Source: JAILZP01 sp037444185 (GTDB taxonomy: Bacteria; Bacillota; Desulfotomaculia; Desulfotomaculales; Desulfocucumaceae). Taken from it: DNA of 64,000 bases. Made by a program: the position numbers and the translations under genes. Positions 62,438 to 64,000 of the stretch are shown here, in pieces. Under the pieces are notes generated by a model that searched no databases, had not been told where the DNA came from, and saw only the letters and a list, made by a program, of their open reading frames with translations. Each line of letters begins with the position of its first letter. Position 1 is the stretch's first letter. The stretch covers positions 92,378 to 156,377 of the forward strand of contig JBBIMW010000001.1 of assembly GCA_037444185.1 (NCBI GenBank). The letters run 5' to 3'.

Positions 62438-62988
62438 TTCAGCCCCATGGACCGGGCGATACACAGTATCCGGCAGCTGTGCTGCAGGCTGGCGGTCAAT
62501 TTATAGGCCTCCTCCAGGGTTTGCCCGGCGGCGAAACTGCCGTGGGCCCTGACCACGGCGGCCCGGAATTTTCTCAGCGCTCCGGGCAGAGTATCTTCCA
62601 ATTCCCTTGAGGCTATGGTCTGAAGGGGGGTCAGCACCGGCACCCTGGGCAGCAGGTGCAGTCCCTCGGCGTCAGCCGGCACAATTTCCTCCAGCAGCAG
62701 TGACAGTGCCACGGCGTGGGGGGGGTGGGCGTGAACCACCGCCAGGGCGGAGGTGCTCAGATAAACGGCCCGGTGCACCCCTATTTCCGTGGATGCCAGC
62801 GGAGTATTGGGGTCATCCTCTTCAATCCCCGTTTCAATCAGGTCCGGCCCCTCCAGATGGGCCAGCATGGAACCCCGCCGGGTGATTAGAATTCTGTCTC
62901 CCCGGCGCACACTCAGGTTTCCGCTGTGGGAGTTGTTAATGCCGGCGGCGAAAAGATCCCGGCCCACCTGTTGAAAGATTTTCAGCAT
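62404..62988 (-). CDS. Class II aldolase/adducin family protein (FucA/methylthioribulose-phosphate aldolase-like)
   Basis: The 194 residues include the zinc ligands in VHAHPPHAVAL (near 85-92), the N-terminal phosphate-binding GNLSVR, and a third His in RAHGSF near 148; Glu in TEIGVHRA is the likely acid/base. FucA, AraD and MtnB all share this fold. Next to mtnP and mtnA it fits a methylthioribulose/5-deoxyribulose-1-phosphate aldolase giving dihydroxyacetone phosphate plus an aldehyde. FucA or MtnB roles cannot be excluded. Confidence 0.85.
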   Translation of the reverse strand: MLKIFQQVGRDLFAAGINNSHSGNLSVRRGDRILITRRGSMLAHLEGPDLIETGIEEDDPNTPLASTEIGVHRAVYLSTSALAVVHAHPPHAVALSLLLEEIVPADAEGLHLLPRVPVLTPLQTIASRELEDTLPGALRKFRAAVVRAHGSFAAGQTLEEAYKLTASLQHSCRILCIARSMGLNYSACSIKHLR

Positions 62989-63103
62989 TATCCTTCCTCC
63001 GGCTGGATTTTCCTTTTATTTTACAACAAAATATCCGGGCCGCAAGGAGTATGCGGTAAAATCCCCCGGACTTTTTTCAGTAGTCCAAGGCTGCAAATAA
63101 CTG

Positions 63104-63132
63104 TTGATCCCTTTAAAATTCAGTGATAATAT
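63104..63132 (+). promoter_or_regulatory. Candidate promoter of the pabA leader
   Basis: TTGATC (63104) and TAATAT (63127-63132) lie 17 bases apart, with GATAAT overlapping the -10 at 63125. Transcription would begin near 63138, just before a run of GAG triplets. Confidence 0.45.
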
Positions 63133-63137
63133 TTATA

Positions 63138-63317
63138 AAATTGAAAGCTGAGACTGAGAGAGCTGAGTTGAGACGAGCGACGGCGAGACGACTCGGAGAT
63201 TTTGGGGTGAGGACCGGTTTAATCTGGTCTTTTTGTTTTTTTATAAGCAATCTTCATAACTTTTGCCGGCGCCGCCGCGGGGCGGGTGGTCAAAATTCTG
63301 TAAAGAGGTGAGCTGGA
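63138..63317 (+). promoter_or_regulatory. Leader of pabA with GAG-triplet array (TRAP-like site) and terminator
   Basis: Nine GAG triplets occur at 63150, 63156, 63160, 63165, 63170, 63175, 63185, 63196 and 63209. Five of the first six are spaced by one to three bases. TRAP, the tryptophan-activated RNA-binding protein, recognises about eleven (G/U)AG triplets spaced by two or three bases. Right after the array, GACCGG-TTTAAT-CTGGTC with TTTTTGTTTTTTT (63211-63242) is an intrinsic terminator. The rest, to the GTGAGCTGG before pabA, is featureless. The site is suggestive, not proven; several spacers are too long. Confidence 0.55.
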
Positions 63318-63911
63318 ATGATTCTGATGATCGACAATTACGACTCCTTTGTGTACAACCTGGCACAGTACTTGAGGGAAATGGGCCGCGAGGTGATGGT
63401 GCGCCGCAACGACGCCATAACCCCGGACCAGGTGGAAAGGCTGGGGCCGGACAGTATTATTATTTCACCCGGCCCCTGCACGCCGGAAGAAGCCGGGGTC
63501 TCGCTGGAACTGGTGGGGAGATTTGCCGGCAGTATTCCCATACTGGGGGTGTGCCTGGGGCACCAGGCCATCGGGCAGGCCTTCGGGGGCAGGGTGGTCA
63601 GGGCCGGGCGGCCCATGCACGGGAAAACTTCCTTCATCAGGCACGACGGCCGGGGGGTTTTCACCGGGCTGCCCCAAGGGCTGGCGGCGGGCAGGTATCA
63701 TTCCCTGCTGGTCAGCCCGGAAGGTCTGCCGGACTGTCTGGAGGTCACAGCCCTTACCGATCAGGGAGAAATTATGGGACTGAGGCACCGGGAATATTAC
63801 GTCGAGGGGGTCCAGTTCCACCCGGAGTCCATACTGACCCCGCACGGAAAGGCAATGCTGGCCAATTTTCTGAATATGGGGGAAGTATTCAGTGAAGCCG
63901 TTTCTGCTTAA
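63318..63911 (+). CDS. pabA: Aminodeoxychorismate/anthranilate synthase glutamine amidotransferase (PabA/TrpG)
   Basis: The 197 residues form a class I glutamine amidotransferase: nucleophile Cys79 in LGVCLGHQ, catalytic His168 and Glu170 in QFHPES. It feeds ammonia to PabB for p-aminobenzoate (folate) and, in some Firmicutes, also to TrpE. The next gene overlaps it by 20 bases and encodes a PabB-like protein, so pabA is the better name. The upstream leader may give control by tryptophan. Confidence 0.92.
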   Translation: MILMIDNYDSFVYNLAQYLREMGREVMVRRNDAITPDQVERLGPDSIIISPGPCTPEEAGVSLELVGRFAGSIPILGVCLGHQAIGQAFGGRVVRAGRPMHGKTSFIRHDGRGVFTGLPQGLAAGRYHSLLVSPEGLPDCLEVTALTDQGEIMGLRHREYYVEGVQFHPESILTPHGKAMLANFLNMGEVFSEAVSA

Positions 63912-64000
63912 AAAAACAGGCGCCGGCCCGGATGCGGTTTCCCTTTTCGGTGGGATGGCGGACCTGCCCGGAGGCATACTCCTGGAAAGCGGAATGATTG
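63892..64000 (+). CDS. pabB: PabB-like aminodeoxychorismate synthase component I, 3' end outside window
   Basis: Only 36 residues are visible, from GTG at 63892 ([12 protein letters not shown], then [13 protein letters not shown]). A short N-terminal beta strand with LESG before the chorismate-binding domain is typical of PabB/TrpE. GGGGAAG lies nine bases before the GTG. The call rests mainly on the overlap with pabA. Confidence 0.7.
   Translation, partial: MKPFLLKKTGAGPDAVSLFGGMADLPGGILLESGMI

Noticed and set aside
63138..63317. T-box or TPP/SAM riboswitch upstream of pabA
   Set aside because: No T-box core (AGGGTGG) or known aptamer core is visible; the GAG array with terminator fits a TRAP-like leader better.

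Overview
The window is a chromosomal segment of a strictly anaerobic, endospore-forming Firmicute, most like the Desulfotomaculum/Pelotomaculum group (Peptococcaceae sensu lato). This rests on the moderately high-GC, GGAGG-led genes with many GTG and TTG starts; on the sporulation genes spoVT and ylbJ; on the FapR-plsX-fabHKDG-acpP-fabF lipid operon; on a fumarate-reductase-like flavoprotein beside heterodisulfide-reductase (HdrBC-type) subunits; and on an oxygen-independent vitamin B12 lower-ligand pathway. A run of ten N at 45566-45575 shows a draft assembly.

Layout. 1-1.8 kb: end of a membrane protein, a DUF1540 protein and a zinc-ribbon protein. 1.8-11 kb (minus strand): a complete bza operon, bzaA-bzaB-cobS-cobT-bzaC-bzaD-bzaE, behind a cobalamin riboswitch with its own terminator. 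It should make 5,6-dimethylbenzimidazole from the purine intermediate AIR and attach it to the corrinoid. 11.2-16.3 kb: HlyD/ABC/ABC/permease exporter with a TetR regulator. 16.4-20 kb: Tfr/Sdh-like flavoprotein and Fe-S subunit with HdrB and HdrC. 20.4-24.1 kb: secreted beta-propeller protein, DMT transporter, 5'-nucleotidase. 24.2-34.6 kb: a type IV pilus/type II secretion-like machine (prepilin peptidase, two pseudopilins, PilMN fusion, PilO-like, PilT, PilB, PilC). Both of its promoters carry near-consensus Fur boxes. 34.6-37 kb: an AT-rich island with a cysteine-peptidase-like exported protein and a lipoprotein, bounded by repeats. 37-47 kb: AdhE, SpoVT, a LysR regulator with a CaiB-type CoA transferase, a PAS histidine kinase and YlbJ. 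47-56.7 kb: yceD-rpmF, then fapR-plsX-fabH-fabK-fabD-fabG-acpP-fabF-rnc-ftsY; fabD carries a frameshift in a G-run. 56.7-63 kb: methylthioadenosine and S-adenosylhomocysteine salvage (mtnP, mtnA, ahcY, mtaD), an rRNA methyltransferase and a class II aldolase. 63-64 kb: pabA and the start of pabB behind a leader rich in GAG triplets and ending in a terminator.

How the parts connect. The bza enzymes include two ThiC-type and two cobalamin-binding radical SAM enzymes, all of which consume SAM. The salvage genes at the far end would recycle the nucleoside by-products. Together mtnP, mtnA and the class II aldolase look like the oxygen-independent shunt that turns methylthioadenosine or 5'-deoxyadenosine into dihydroxyacetone phosphate plus an aldehyde. 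Two families of short dispersed intergenic repeats run through the window: one palindromic around ACCGGTTACCTAAGTT, the other built around a terminator-like GC hairpin.
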